Origin: Amycolatopsis sp. NBC_00345
Lineage (GTDB): Bacteria; Actinomycetota; Actinomycetes; Mycobacteriales; Pseudonocardiaceae
DNA: 64,000 nucleotides
Direction of reading: 5' to 3'
Assembly (NCBI RefSeq): GCF_036116635.1
Contig: NZ_CP107995.1
Location: 4,650,001-4,714,000 of the forward strand
The notes under the pieces are model-generated. The model was not told where the DNA came from, searched no databases, and saw only the letters and a list, made by a program, of their open reading frames with translations. The position numbers and the translations under genes are program-made. This document shows positions 51,047 to 60,088 of this stretch, piece by piece. Every line of letters starts with the position of its first letter. Within the stretch, counting starts at the first letter, position 1.

Positions 51047-51607
51047 ATGCTCAGGCCCGACTATCCGATCACCACGGACCGGATCATCCTGCGCCCGTTC
51101 ACCCCGGCCGACCTGGACGCGCTGAACTCGTTCCAGTCCCGCGCCGACGTGGCCCGCTATCTCTACTGGGGCCCGCGCAGCCGGGCCGAGTCGGCCGCCG
51201 CCCTCGCGAAACGGGTGCACAGCTCGACAATCAGCCAGGACGGCCAGTTCCTCGCCGTCGCCGTCGAGCTCACCGCGACCGGCCAGCTGATCGGCGACCT
51301 GAACCTCGAGTACCTGAGCGCCGAGCACCGTCAGGGCGAGATCGGTTTCGTCTTCCACCCCGACCACCACGGCAAGGGCCTCGCGCTGGAGGCGGCCACC
51401 GAGCTGCTGCGGCTGGGCTTCGAAGAGCTGGGCCTGCACCGGATCATCGGCCGCTGCGACGGCCGCAACACCGCGTCGAAGGCGCTGATGGAGCGCCTGG
51501 GCATGCGTCAGGAAGCGCACCTGCGGGAGAACGAGATCGTCAAGGGCGTGTGGACCGACGAACTGGTCTACGCCATGCTCGAGGACGAGTGGAAGGCCAC
51601 ACGCTGA
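51047..51607 (+). CDS. GNAT-family N-acetyltransferase (RimJ/RimL type)
   Basis: A 186-residue acetyl-CoA-dependent transferase. The N-terminal strand TDRIILRPFTPADLDALN, the region GEIGFVFHPDHHGKGLALEAATELL (acetyl-CoA-binding Q/RxxGxG-type loop as HHGKGLA) and NTASKALMERLGMRQEAHL are typical of the RimJ/RimL subgroup, which acetylate protein N-termini or small amines. The substrate is unknown. ATG at 51047 is chosen because a -10 element ends 7 nt earlier; a GTG at 51029 would overlap that promoter. Confidence 0.88.
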   Translation: MLRPDYPITTDRIILRPFTPADLDALNSFQSRADVARYLYWGPRSRAESAAALAKRVHSSTISQDGQFLAVAVELTATGQLIGDLNLEYLSAEHRQGEIGFVFHPDHHGKGLALEAATELLRLGFEELGLHRIIGRCDGRNTASKALMERLGMRQEAHLRENEIVKGVWTDELVYAMLEDEWKATR

Positions 51608-51653
51608 CCGGGTTCCGGACGCCGGGCGTCAGCCCATGGGGCAGCATGGGGCC

Positions 51654-52685
51654 GTGCTCTTCGACAAGATCGTCCGGCCCGCGCTGTACCGGCTGGCCTT
51701 CCACGACCCCGAGCTGGTGCACGAGCGCACCGTCACCCTGCTGAGCCGGACCGCGCCCGCGCTCCGCCCGCTGAGCCCCGTCTACCGCACCGACGACCCC
51801 GTGACGTTCCTCGGCCTGCGCTTCCCCAACCGGGTCGGCCTCGCCGCCGGGATGGACAAGAACGGCCGGGCGCTCGCGGCGTGGCCCGCGCTGGGCTTCG
51901 GTTTCGTCGAGGTCGGCACCGTCACGCGGCACCCGCAGCCGGGCAATCCCCGGCCCCGCCTGTTCAGCCTGCCCGCGAGTGACGCCGTGATCAACCGGAT
52001 GGGCTTCAACAACGAGGGCGCGCAGGCGCTCGCCGACCGGCTGGCCGCCCACGGCAAGCCGCGGGTGCCGCTGGGGATCAGCATCGGCAAGTCCAAGGTG
52101 ACCCCGCTCGACGAGGCCGTGGAGGACTACCGCTTCTCGCTGCGCGCGCTGCACCCGTACGCGGACTACTTCGCCATCAACGTCAGCTCGCCGAACACCC
52201 CCGGCCTGCGCGAGCTGCAGGACAAGACCGCGCTGGCCGAGCTGCTCGCCGAGCTGCGCCGGACCTCGGCCGAGCTGGGCGGGAACACCCCGCTGCTGGT
52301 CAAGGTGGCGCCCGACCTCACCGACGACGCCCTCGCCGAGCTGCTGGAGGTCTGCCTGGACCACGGCGTCTCCGGGCTGATCGCGACCAACACCACGCTG
52401 TCCCGCGCGGGCGTCGCCCCGGCCGAGGCGCACCTCGCCGCCGAGACCGGCGGCCTGTCCGGGCGGCCGCTGACCGCGCGGTCGCTCGAGGTCGTCCGGT
52501 TCGTCCACGAGCGCACCGGCGGCCGGCTGCCGATCATCGGCGTCGGCGGCATCCTCGGCCCCGACGACGCGTCGCGGATGCTCGACGCCGGGGCCGGGCT
52601 GGTCCAGCTCTACTCCGGGTTCGCGCTGCACGGGCCCGGGCTGGTGCGCCGGGTCAGCCGGGGGATCGCAGGCCGGCCGTGCTGA
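51654..52685 (+). CDS. pyrD: Dihydroorotate dehydrogenase (quinone)
   Basis: A 343-residue class 2 dihydroorotate dehydrogenase, membrane-associated, that oxidises dihydroorotate to orotate with quinone in pyrimidine synthesis. An amphipathic N-terminal helix (LFDKIVRPALYRLAFHDPELVHERTV) serves quinone access. FMN and substrate segments include VGLAAGMDKNG, EVGTVTRHPQPGNPRPRLF and NVSSPNTPGLRELQD; the catalytic base is the serine of NVSSPN. GTG at 51654 follows a CAGCAT by 6 nt; an in-frame ATG at 51636 is an alternative. Its 3' end overlaps the convergent amidase gene by 32 bp. Confidence 0.95.
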   Translation: MLFDKIVRPALYRLAFHDPELVHERTVTLLSRTAPALRPLSPVYRTDDPVTFLGLRFPNRVGLAAGMDKNGRALAAWPALGFGFVEVGTVTRHPQPGNPRPRLFSLPASDAVINRMGFNNEGAQALADRLAAHGKPRVPLGISIGKSKVTPLDEAVEDYRFSLRALHPYADYFAINVSSPNTPGLRELQDKTALAELLAELRRTSAELGGNTPLLVKVAPDLTDDALAELLEVCLDHGVSGLIATNTTLSRAGVAPAEAHLAAETGGLSGRPLTARSLEVVRFVHERTGGRLPIIGVGGILGPDDASRMLDAGAGLVQLYSGFALHGPGLVRRVSRGIAGRPC

Positions 52686-54399
52686 CGAAGCGCAGGTAAC
52701 CGCGCCACGACTCGTAGCGGTCGAGGCTGCCGCCACCATCGGCGACGGCCGGGTCGACCAGGACCGCGAGCGGGGTGCTGCCGTCCTCCAGCTCGACCCG
52801 CCCGAGCACGAACGGCTCCGGCAGCCCGCCGGCGAACCGGCCGAACGCCCCGGGCGAGAGCCGCCAGCGCTCGCCGTCGAGCCCCGCCCGGCCCGGGATC
52901 ACGCCCGGCTGCGGCGGTTCGGTCTCCAGCAGCACCATGCGGTACCGCTCGGCGGTCCGGACCGGCCCGGTGAACCGGGCGCCGTCGAGGCTTCCGTGCA
53001 ACGGCTGGCCGCGCAGGTGCGCGCCGAACACGACGACGTCGGTTCCCTCCGCCGGGTACGGCTCACGCTCCTGCTCGCCGGTGAGCACCGCGGCCAGGTC
53101 GAACCCGATCTGGTCCTCGAACGCCCGGGTCGCGATCGTGACGCCGAACGGCCGCTGGTCCCCCGGCGCCACCGGCACCGTGACGGCCGCGAAGTCGAGC
53201 ACGTTGACGAACATGCTGTACGTGCCGAGGCGGCTGCTGACGCCGACCGGGTCGGCCAGTGCCTCGGCGACGGCGGGATGGTCGGTGACGGTGGGCAGCA
53301 GCAGGGCGTCATGGCCGGCAAGGGTCTTGCGGGCCTCGGCGCGCAGCTCGGCCACGCGGCTCTGCGCCTCCGCCAGCTCGTGGGCCAGATGCGTGCCCGC
53401 GGCCGCGACGATGCCGGACACGGTCGCGTCGGCCCCGTCCGGGCCACCGGCGAGGAACTCCCCCGCCGAGGCGTAGCGCTCGGCCACCAAGGCGCTGCCG
53501 TAGAGCAGTTTCCCGGCGTCGAGCAGCGCGGTGACGTCGATGGCCTCGATGATCGCGCCGGACGCCTCCAGCGCCGTCACAGCGACGTGGAACGCCCGGC
53601 GGGCCGCGTCGCCGAGGGCGGCGAGACCGGCTTCGTCCGGAATCGCGACCCGCGGCCGCTGCCCGGCGCTCAGCCGGACGTCGGCGGGCCACTCGCGGAC
53701 AGCCGGGTCGAGACCGTCGGGCCCGGTCATCACGGCGAGCGCGCGCTGGCCGAGGGCCAGGCTGCGGGCGAACAGCGACACGCAGTCGAACGACGGCGAA
53801 GCCGGGAACACCCCGGTCTTCGGCACCAGCCCGAGCGTGGGCTTGAGCCCGATCACCGCGTTGAGCGCCGCGGGCACCCGGCCCGAGCCTCCGGTGTCGG
53901 TGCCGAGCGCCAGGTCCGTGATGCCGAGGGCCACGGCCACGGCCGAGCCGCTGCTCGACCCGCCCGCCACCTTCTCCGGGTCGAGCGCCGAGGCCACCGC
54001 GCCGTACGGGCTGCGGGTGCCGGCCAGCCCGGACGCGAACTGGTCCAGGTTCGTCTTGCCGAGCACCACGGCACCGGCCGCGGTGAGCCGCGAGACGACG
54101 GTCGCGCTGGTCACGGGCGCGCGAGAGAACCCCGGGCAGCCCGCGGTGGTGGGCGTTCCGGCGACGTCGACGAGGTCCTTGACGGCGAGCACCGTCCCGG
54201 CCAGCGGGAGATGCTCCCCCGCGCGGACGCGCTCGTCGACGGCCTTCGCGTCGACCAGCACCTCCTCCTGGGTGCGGAGGGTGATCCAGACATCGGGGCG
54301 GTCGACCTGGGCGATCCGCTCGAAGGCGGCCACCACGCGCTGGTGCGCGCTGGGCGGCGGGACGGGGACGGGTTCGGTTTCCGGCGGGAGCGTGGTCAC
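52654..54399 (-). CDS. Allophanate hydrolase-like amidase (AtzF type)
   Basis: A 581-residue amidase-signature enzyme. The Ser-cisSer-Lys triad is visible: K74 in VLAVKDLVDVAG, S149 in GGSSSGS and S172 in DTGGSGR. The extra C-terminal domain (about 450-581, containing VVVFGAHLRGQPLHG) matches allophanate hydrolases, which split allophanate to ammonia and CO2 in urea use. No urea carboxylase gene is in the window, so the physiological partner is unseen. GTG at 54399 follows GAGGAAAGGAC and removes a 30-residue non-conserved extension. Confidence 0.88.
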   Translation of the reverse strand: MTTLPPETEPVPVPPPSAHQRVVAAFERIAQVDRPDVWITLRTQEEVLVDAKAVDERVRAGEHLPLAGTVLAVKDLVDVAGTPTTAGCPGFSRAPVTSATVVSRLTAAGAVVLGKTNLDQFASGLAGTRSPYGAVASALDPEKVAGGSSSGSAVAVALGITDLALGTDTGGSGRVPAALNAVIGLKPTLGLVPKTGVFPASPSFDCVSLFARSLALGQRALAVMTGPDGLDPAVREWPADVRLSAGQRPRVAIPDEAGLAALGDAARRAFHVAVTALEASGAIIEAIDVTALLDAGKLLYGSALVAERYASAGEFLAGGPDGADATVSGIVAAAGTHLAHELAEAQSRVAELRAEARKTLAGHDALLLPTVTDHPAVAEALADPVGVSSRLGTYSMFVNVLDFAAVTVPVAPGDQRPFGVTIATRAFEDQIGFDLAAVLTGEQEREPYPAEGTDVVVFGAHLRGQPLHGSLDGARFTGPVRTAERYRMVLLETEPPQPGVIPGRAGLDGERWRLSPGAFGRFAGGLPEPFVLGRVELEDGSTPLAVLVDPAVADGGGSLDRYESWRGYLRFVSTAGLRSPG

Positions 54400-54430
54400 G
54401 GGGCGTCCTTTCCTCGGCGCTACGAGAAAG

Positions 54431-54456
54431 TCCACTGTGTAAGAATCCACTGTGTA
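54431..54456 (-). promoter_or_regulatory. Direct repeat upstream of the allophanate hydrolase-like gene
   Basis: TCCACTGTGTA occurs at 54431-54441 and again at 54446-54456, a 15-bp step, 32-57 bp before the GTG. It may bind a regulator of nitrogen use. The remaining gap to 54721 holds an 8-bp inverted repeat GTTTCGAT/ATCGAAAC (54578-54599) and two ACGTTTCCG copies near 54542 and 54558, and nothing else recognisable. Confidence 0.5.
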
Positions 54457-54721
54457 CGTCCGGTGCCGCGGAACCTCAGGCCTCGACACCGTTCCTGGCG
54501 GGTGCCACCACTGACTGCATAGGAAAAACGTTAAACAGCCAACGTTTCCGTGGCCAGACGTTTCCGATTACGCGATTGTTTCGATACCGCAATCGAAACC
54601 CGGGCCGTCACGCGTAGTCCGCGCGGATCCCGCCGACCGGGATTCAAACTCGGCCATCCGGACGGACTGTGCGCCGCGGCTGTGCCAGCGAGTCGTCTCG
54701 GGCGGAAAAGCGCTGATCAGG

Positions 54722-55768
54722 TCAGGAAAGGTCCTTGAGGGCCAGCGCGAGCCCGGCGAGGTGGTCCGTCGCATCGGTCAGGGCCTCCCGCGAGGTGCCC
54801 AGGCCGTCGCTACTGGCGGCGACCGCGCGGCCCGCGGCGGCGACCAGGCTGCCGTACCCCTCGATGCCGTCGTCGAGCTGCTCCCGCAGCTTGCCCACGG
54901 CGGCGTCGAGCGCGCCGCGCTCCCGGTCCGGCGCCGAGTTCCGGCCGCGTTCGATGGCCTGGATCCGCCCGGCGAGCCCGCGCAGGGCCAGCGCGGCCTG
55001 CTCGGCCGTCGCCCTGGCGTCGGCCACCGACACCTCCGGCACGGCGAACGTGCCCAGCGAGGACGGCACGGCCAGCTGGTTCAGCAGCTCGCCCAGCGAG
55101 GCCTCGGACTCCGCGAGCCGTTCCATCGGCTCTCGCGCCACGGAGCCGGCCGCGGGCAGCGGCGGGGGCCCGCTCGGCGCGGACGGCAGCTGGACCTTGT
55201 TGAGGCCGCGCAGCTTGAGGCCGGTCCGCACGCTGAACGTGCCGAAGACGACGGTGCCGAACCCGGTCAGCACGGCCTGGCCGATCTCGGGCGCTCCAGC
55301 CGCGAGCAGCCCGGTCCCGGCGAGCACGGTCAGCACCCCGAGCATGATGGTGATCAGGATCCACAGGGTGAGCACCCGTGAAGTGCGCCGCTTGCGCCGC
55401 TCCAGCTTCGCGGCGGGCTCGTTCCAACGGTCCCACTTCGCCCGGGCCTCCGCGACCGCGGGCATCTGCCCGGCGACCGCGGCGAACGTGGTGGGCACGG
55501 TGGGCCGACGTCGCACCATCGGGCGCGGCGGCGACGGCCGGTGCTGGAAGTTGCCGGGTTTCGGCTGTGCGGCGGGCTTCCCGCCCACCGGCTTGGCGGC
55601 GGGCTTCCCGCCGGCCTCTTCGGCCGGCGGGAAGTACCGCTGCAGTTTCTCCTGGGCGCGCTGGGCTTTCTCCTGAGCCCGCTGGGCGTAGTCCGGCAGC
55701 CGCTCGATGTGCTTCTCGAGCTTGGCGTTGAACTCGCTGAAGTCCCGCCTTCTGCCACTACTGCCCAT
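54722..55768 (-). CDS. pspM: Envelope stress response membrane protein PspM
   Basis: A 348-residue membrane protein. The N-terminal 135 residues are charged and Pro rich with a helical RAQEKAQRAQEKLQRYF repeat. Two membrane helices lie at about 177-220 (LWILITIMLGVLTVL and the following segment). The C-terminal part is helical and soluble. It directly follows pspA, as Rv2743c (PspM) follows pspA in M. tuberculosis, where it helps place PspA at the membrane. Sequence similarity was not computed; position and topology carry the call. ATG at 55768. Confidence 0.8.
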   Translation of the reverse strand: MGSSGRRRDFSEFNAKLEKHIERLPDYAQRAQEKAQRAQEKLQRYFPPAEEAGGKPAAKPVGGKPAAQPKPGNFQHRPSPPRPMVRRRPTVPTTFAAVAGQMPAVAEARAKWDRWNEPAAKLERRKRRTSRVLTLWILITIMLGVLTVLAGTGLLAAGAPEIGQAVLTGFGTVVFGTFSVRTGLKLRGLNKVQLPSAPSGPPPLPAAGSVAREPMERLAESEASLGELLNQLAVPSSLGTFAVPEVSVADARATAEQAALALRGLAGRIQAIERGRNSAPDRERGALDAAVGKLREQLDDGIEGYGSLVAAAGRAVAASSDGLGTSREALTDATDHLAGLALALKDLS

Positions 55769-55802
55769 GACACACGCCCCCGGAGTCGTTCGGCCTGAGG
55801 GG

Positions 55803-56657
55803 TCAGGCCGGGTTCTTGCCCTGCTCGGCCTGCACGCGGGCCTGGATCTCCCGCTGGATGTCGGCGCTGTTGCCACCGCTGGCGGCCGCCGGGGCCTTCG
55901 CCGCCGCACCGCCGTCGGTGACCTGCGCGACCGAGTCGCCGCGCAGCGAGTTGCGGATCTGCTCCAGCCGCGAGTGGCCCGCCATCTGCGTGGCGGACTG
56001 CTGCACCTCGAGCATCCGGCCCTGGACCGAGTTCTGCGCGAGTTCGGCCGAGCCGAGCGCCGTGGAGTAGCGCTTCTCGATCTTGTCGCGGACCTCCTCC
56101 AGCGACGGGGTGTTGCCCGGCGCGGCCAGCTGGCTCATCTGGTTCAGCGAGGCGGAGACCTGCTCCTGCATCTTCGCCTGCTCCAGCTGCGAGAGCAGCT
56201 TGGTGCGCTCGGCCAGCTTCTGCTGCAGCATCGTCGCGTTGCGCTCGACGGCCTGCTTGGCCTGCGCGGCCGCCTGCAGCGACTGGTCGTGCAGGGTCTT
56301 CAGGTCCTCGATGCTCTGCTCGGCGGTGACGAGCTGCGCGGCGAAGCTCTCCGCCGCGTTCTCGAACTCGGTCGCCTTCTGCTCGTCACCCTTGCCGCGG
56401 GCCTCGTCGGCCAGCACCAATGCCTGACGGGTGGACGCCTGCAGCTTCTCGACGTCGCCGAGCTGCCGGTTGAGCTTCATCTCCAGCTGGCGCTGGTTGC
56501 CGATCACGGAGGCGGCCTGCTGCGTCAGCGCCTGGTGGTTGCGCTGTGCCTCCTCGATGGCCTGCTGGATCTGTACCTTCGGGTCGGCATGCTCGTCGAT
56601 CTTCGACGAGAACGCCGCCATCATGTACTTCCAGAACTTCACGAACGGGTTGGCCAT
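55803..56657 (-). CDS. pspA: Phage shock protein A (PspA/IM30)
   Basis: A 284-residue ESCRT-III-like coiled-coil protein that supports damaged membranes. It begins MANPFVKFWKYMMAAFSSKIDE, the amphipathic membrane-binding helix, followed by long helices to about residue 220 (QAIEEAQRNHQALTQQAASV). The tail is Ala/Gly rich. ATG at 56657 has a GGAGGAG site. A terminator-like hairpin and 227 bp separate it from clgR, so pspA probably has its own, ClgR-dependent, promoter. No promoter could be assigned with confidence. Confidence 0.95.
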   Translation of the reverse strand: MANPFVKFWKYMMAAFSSKIDEHADPKVQIQQAIEEAQRNHQALTQQAASVIGNQRQLEMKLNRQLGDVEKLQASTRQALVLADEARGKGDEQKATEFENAAESFAAQLVTAEQSIEDLKTLHDQSLQAAAQAKQAVERNATMLQQKLAERTKLLSQLEQAKMQEQVSASLNQMSQLAAPGNTPSLEEVRDKIEKRYSTALGSAELAQNSVQGRMLEVQQSATQMAGHSRLEQIRNSLRGDSVAQVTDGGAAAKAPAAASGGNSADIQREIQARVQAEQGKNPA

Positions 56658-56835
56658 CTCCTCCGCCTGCCTTCTTGCGTCCCACGGGCCTCAGTTACCT
56701 CGAGGTGGGGCGTCACTCCCCTAGTCACACAACGTCCCGACCCCGGCGTTGGGTTCCATCGTGTCAGGTCGGCCCCCGCCGTTCCAGGCGACCCCGGGGG
56801 AATTCAGGGATGGCCCTGATCGGCACCGGACGCAA

Positions 56836-56871
56836 ACGGACGGCCCCGGGTGACTGCCCGGGACCGTCCGT
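56836..56871 (-). terminator. Hairpin terminator after clgR
   Basis: A 15-bp stem with one mismatch (56836-56850 with 56857-56871) and a 6-nt loop lies 13 bp past the clgR stop. Core arms are ACGGACGG and CCGTCCGT. Confidence 0.7.
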
Positions 56872-56884
56872 GTGCGAAACGTGG

Positions 56885-57358
56885 TTATGCGGCAATGGTC
56901 GACGCGAGCTTCGGCGCGCCGATCGTGGTCCGCAGAGTGGTGTTGAGCCGGGGCGACGGCGAAAGCCGCAGATCGGACAGGTCGTCGCCGATCAGCTCGG
57001 ACACCAGGCTGCCGCCCTCGAACCCACCGGCCTTGGCGGACGCCTCCGCGGCGCGCTCCGGCACGGTTTCGCGGGGTGCGCCCTCGACCACACGCTCGTC
57101 GACCGGGGCGACCTCGACCTTGTCGAGTGCCGACACATCGGCCGCGACCTTGTGCAGCAACTCGCCGAGTGGAAGCTCCAGGGCATCGCAGATGGAGGCC
57201 AGCAACTCGCTGGACGCCTCCTTCTGACCACGCTCGACCTCGGACAGGTACCCGAGGCTCACCCTGGCGGCGCGAGAGATGTCACGCAGCGTTCGACGCT
57301 GGTTGGTGCGGGCATGACGGAGCCGATCACCGATCGCCTCACGCAACAGCACGGTCAT
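56885..57358 (-). CDS. clgR: Transcriptional regulator ClgR (XRE family)
   Basis: A 157-residue activator with an N-terminal helix-turn-helix (RNQ-type start LREAIGDRLRHARTNQ; recognition part ISRAARVSLGYLSEVERGQKEAS, about 27-49). ClgR activates clp protease genes and, in mycobacteria, the psp operon. The C-terminus ends LASTIAA, ending in IAA like ssrA-type ClpP degrons, in line with the known ClpP-dependent turnover of ClgR in Streptomyces and Corynebacterium. ATG 57358 is 6 nt after AGGAGG; the GTG one codon earlier is less well spaced. Neighbours pncC and pgsA upstream match the mycobacterial order. Confidence 0.92.
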   Translation of the reverse strand: MTVLLREAIGDRLRHARTNQRRTLRDISRAARVSLGYLSEVERGQKEASSELLASICDALELPLGELLHKVAADVSALDKVEVAPVDERVVEGAPRETVPERAAEASAKAGGFEGGSLVSELIGDDLSDLRLSPSPRLNTTLRTTIGAPKLASTIAA

Positions 57359-57458
57359 CACGCGCCTCCCTTCCCGAACTGGTGTCCCCTACGTTACCCA
57401 GTGCGGTGCCCCGGGCGCAGGACTTGACCCATGCGTACGCCAAGGGCGAACGCCACGT

Positions 57459-57959
57459 TCAGTCTAGTTGTTCCTCGAGCAGCGTGAAGGCGGCGTTCAC
57501 GGAGGCGGTCCGGACGGCGTCACGGTCACCGCTCAGCAAGAGGGTACGGACGGTCTGCCCGAAGGGCCCGCTGAGCCCGATGTGCACCGTGCCCGGGGCC
57601 GCCCCGTCCTGCCCGGAAGGCCCGGCGACGCCGGTCAGGCCCAGCCCCCAGGTCGCGCCGCAGCGGTCCCGGGCACCGGCCGCGAGCTGGGCCGCGACCT
57701 CGGGATCGACCGCGCCGCGGGCGGCCAGCAGGGCCTCGTCGACGCCGGCCAGCGAGTGCTTCAGTTCTGTGGCGTAGACCACCAGCCCGCCGCGCAGGAC
57801 GGCGCTCGCGCCGGAGATGCGGGCCAGCGTGGCGCAGACCAGTCCCGCGGTCAGCGACTCGGCCGCGGCCACCGTCTCGCCGCGCCGGGTGAGCGTCGCC
57901 ACCAGCCCGGCGGCCTGCCCGTCGAGATCTAGCACAGCGGGATCGGACAGAGCGGGCAT
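57459..57959 (-). CDS. pncC: Nicotinamide-nucleotide amidohydrolase (CinA C-terminal domain)
   Basis: A 166-residue single-domain CinA C-terminal protein, cytosolic, that deamidates NMN to NaMN. Family motifs: GETVAAAESLTAGLVCATL near the N-terminus with the catalytic serine, GLVVYATELKHSLAGV, and GLTGVAGPSGQDG with GTVHIGL. The N-terminal CinA domain is absent, as in PncC. ATG at 57959 overlaps the pgsA stop by one base (TGATG). Confidence 0.93.
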   Translation of the reverse strand: MPALSDPAVLDLDGQAAGLVATLTRRGETVAAAESLTAGLVCATLARISGASAVLRGGLVVYATELKHSLAGVDEALLAARGAVDPEVAAQLAAGARDRCGATWGLGLTGVAGPSGQDGAAPGTVHIGLSGPFGQTVRTLLLSGDRDAVRTASVNAAFTLLEEQLD

Positions 57960-58612
57960 CAGGCGCCCGTAGCGCGACGGCCGGCGGCACGCAGGCGGAC
58001 CGCGCGCACCAGGTAGTCGACGCCGGTGACCACGGTCAGCACGACGGCCAGGCCCATCAGCGCCCAGCGCACCGGGTCCGCCCCGGCCGGCAGCGGCAGG
58101 AGGTAGACGACGATGGCCAGGATCTGCGTCATCGTCTTGGCCTTGCCGCCGCGGCTGGCCGGGATCACGCCGTGGCGGATCACCCAGAACCGCAGCAGCG
58201 TCACGCCGATCTCCCGCACGGCGATCACGATCGTGACCCACCAGGGCAGCTCGCCGAGCACGCTCAGCCCGACCAGCGCGGCGCCGATCAGGGCCTTGTC
58301 CGCGATCGGGTCGGCGATCTTGCCGAAGTCGGTGATCAGGCCGTACTTACGGGCCACCCAGCCGTCCACCTGGTCGGTGGCCGAGGCGACGACGAACAGG
58401 CCGGTCGCGATCGCCCGCCAGGTGGTGTCCGCGCCGTCGCCGTCGAACAGCGCGAGCACGAACAGCGGCACCAGCACCAGCCGCGAGAGGGTCAGCAGGT
58501 TGGCCAGGTTCAGGGTCGGGACCGGCGTCGGCTCCGGCACCTGGGCCTCGGCGTGGTGGGCGGTTCCCTTGGGGGTCATGCCCTCGCCCGCGTCGCTGGG
58601 GGCGGCACTCAC
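57959..58612 (-). CDS. pgsA: CDP-diacylglycerol--glycerol-3-phosphate phosphatidyltransferase
   Basis: A 217-residue integral membrane enzyme making phosphatidylglycerophosphate. The CDP-alcohol phosphotransferase motif is complete: D80, D83-G84, A87-R88, G97, D101 and D105. About five membrane helices are present. A 30-residue polar N-terminal tail precedes NLANLLTLSRLVLVPLF. GTG at 58612 overlaps the rimO stop (GTGA); an ATG at 58579 would shorten the tail. Other CDP-alcohol transferases share the motif, but the pncC/clgR context fits PgsA. Confidence 0.92.
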   Translation of the reverse strand: MSAAPSDAGEGMTPKGTAHHAEAQVPEPTPVPTLNLANLLTLSRLVLVPLFVLALFDGDGADTTWRAIATGLFVVASATDQVDGWVARKYGLITDFGKIADPIADKALIGAALVGLSVLGELPWWVTIVIAVREIGVTLLRFWVIRHGVIPASRGGKAKTMTQILAIVVYLLPLPAGADPVRWALMGLAVVLTVVTGVDYLVRAVRLRAAGRRATGA

Positions 58613-60081
58613 CGGTCGGCGTCCGGTACCGGGCGGACGACCAGGTCGACCCCGGCCGACTCGACGACCTCGCAGCGGATCAGGTCGCCAGGCCGCAGGA
58701 CCGGTTCCTCTTCGAGGATCACGCACTCGCCGTCGACCTCGGGGGCCTGGTGCGCGGCGCGGCCCACGGCGTCGTCGCCGTCCTCGGCCGCCTGCTCGAC
58801 CAGCACGTCGACGAAGGTGCCGATCCGGTCCTCGGCGCGCTGGGCGGTGAGCTCCTCGACCAGCGCGGAGATGCGCGTGACGCGGGCGGTGACCTCCTGC
58901 GGGTCCAGCTTGCCGTCGAAGGTCTCGGCCTCGGTGCCGTCCTCGTCGGAGTAGCCGAACACGCCGACGGCGTCGAGCCGGGCGCCGGTCAGGAAGCGCT
59001 CCAGCTCGGCCAGGTCGTGCTCGGTCTCGCCGGGGAAGCCGACGATCACGTTGGTCCGGATGCCCGCTTCCGGCGCGTGCTCGCGGATCTGCTCGGTCAG
59101 CGCGAGGAACGAGTCGGTGGAGCCGAACCGGCGCATCCGGCGCAGCACCTGCTCGCTGGAGTGCTGGAACGACAGGTCGAAGTAGTCCGCGACGCCCGGC
59201 GTGGTCGCGATGGCCTTGACCAGCTGCGGCCGCGTTTCGGCCGGCTGCAGGTAGGACACGCGCACCCGCTCGATGCCCTCGACCTCGGCCAGCCGCGGCA
59301 GCAGCCGCTCGAGCGCGCTGGCGCCGTCACGGCCGAAGTCCTTGCCGTACGACGTGGAGTTCTCGCTGACCAGGAACAGTTCCTTGACGCCGTTCTCGGC
59401 GAGCCACTGCGCCTCGGCGACGATCTCGTCCGGCTGGCGCGACACGAACGAACCGCGGAACGACGGGATCGCGCAGAACGAGCAGCGCCGGTCGCAGCCG
59501 GACGCGATCTTCAGCGCCGCCACCGGCGAGGTGTCCAGCCGGGTGCGCAGCACACGCGGGCCCCAGCCGTGCTGGGCGTGCCCGGGGACCTCGACGGTCT
59601 CGCTGGCCGCGGGGCGCTGGACCGGGCTGATCGGGAGCAGCTTGCGGCGGTCCGACGGGGTGTGCGAGGCGAGCTTGCGGCCGGCCACCACGTCGTCGAG
59701 CCGGTCGGACAGCTCGGCGTAGTGGTCGAAGCCGAGCACCGCGTCGGCCTCCGGCAGGCTGTCGGCCAGCTCGTGGCCGTAACGCTCGGCCATGCAGCCG
59801 ACGGCGACCACCTTGCGGCCGGTGTCGGCGGCGGCCAGCAGCGTGTCCACCGAGTCCTTCTTCGCCGACTCCACGAAGCCGCACGTGTTGACCACGACGA
59901 CGTCGGAGTCGTCCGGGTCGGCGGCCAGCTCCCAGCCCCCGGCCGCCAGGCGCCCGGCCAGTTCCTCGGAGTCGACCTCGTTGCGGGCACAGCCCAGCGT
60001 CACGAGGGAGACCCGACGGCCGGTGGCCGGCTCGATGGTGGAAGGCCCGGTGGTAGAAGGCTCAGTGGTGGGAGAAGGCAC
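58609..60081 (-). CDS. rimO: Ribosomal protein S12 methylthiotransferase RimO
   Basis: A 490-residue radical-SAM enzyme that methylthiolates an aspartate of ribosomal protein S12. The N-terminal MTTase domain holds three cluster cysteines (C31 in TLGCARNEVDSE, C68 in NTCGF, C97 in VGCMAE). The radical-SAM cluster is C197-x3-C201-x2-C204. The C-terminal TRAM domain begins near residue 425. NTCGF and CARNEVD separate it from MiaB. GTG at 60081 follows a -10 (TACGCT) by 7 nt, so translation is probably leaderless; the open frame upstream is non-coding in composition. Confidence 0.95.
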   Translation of the reverse strand: MPSPTTEPSTTGPSTIEPATGRRVSLVTLGCARNEVDSEELAGRLAAGGWELAADPDDSDVVVVNTCGFVESAKKDSVDTLLAAADTGRKVVAVGCMAERYGHELADSLPEADAVLGFDHYAELSDRLDDVVAGRKLASHTPSDRRKLLPISPVQRPAASETVEVPGHAQHGWGPRVLRTRLDTSPVAALKIASGCDRRCSFCAIPSFRGSFVSRQPDEIVAEAQWLAENGVKELFLVSENSTSYGKDFGRDGASALERLLPRLAEVEGIERVRVSYLQPAETRPQLVKAIATTPGVADYFDLSFQHSSEQVLRRMRRFGSTDSFLALTEQIREHAPEAGIRTNVIVGFPGETEHDLAELERFLTGARLDAVGVFGYSDEDGTEAETFDGKLDPQEVTARVTRISALVEELTAQRAEDRIGTFVDVLVEQAAEDGDDAVGRAAHQAPEVDGECVILEEEPVLRPGDLIRCEVVESAGVDLVVRPVPDADR

Positions 60082-60088
60082 GACGTTC

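Noticed and set aside
54625..54665. A T-arm-like sequence (TTTGAATCC on the minus strand) suggesting a tRNA or attachment-site remnant
   Set aside because: The T-stem has a mismatch, and no matching acceptor, D or anticodon arms are found on either side; no integrase or mobile gene is nearby.
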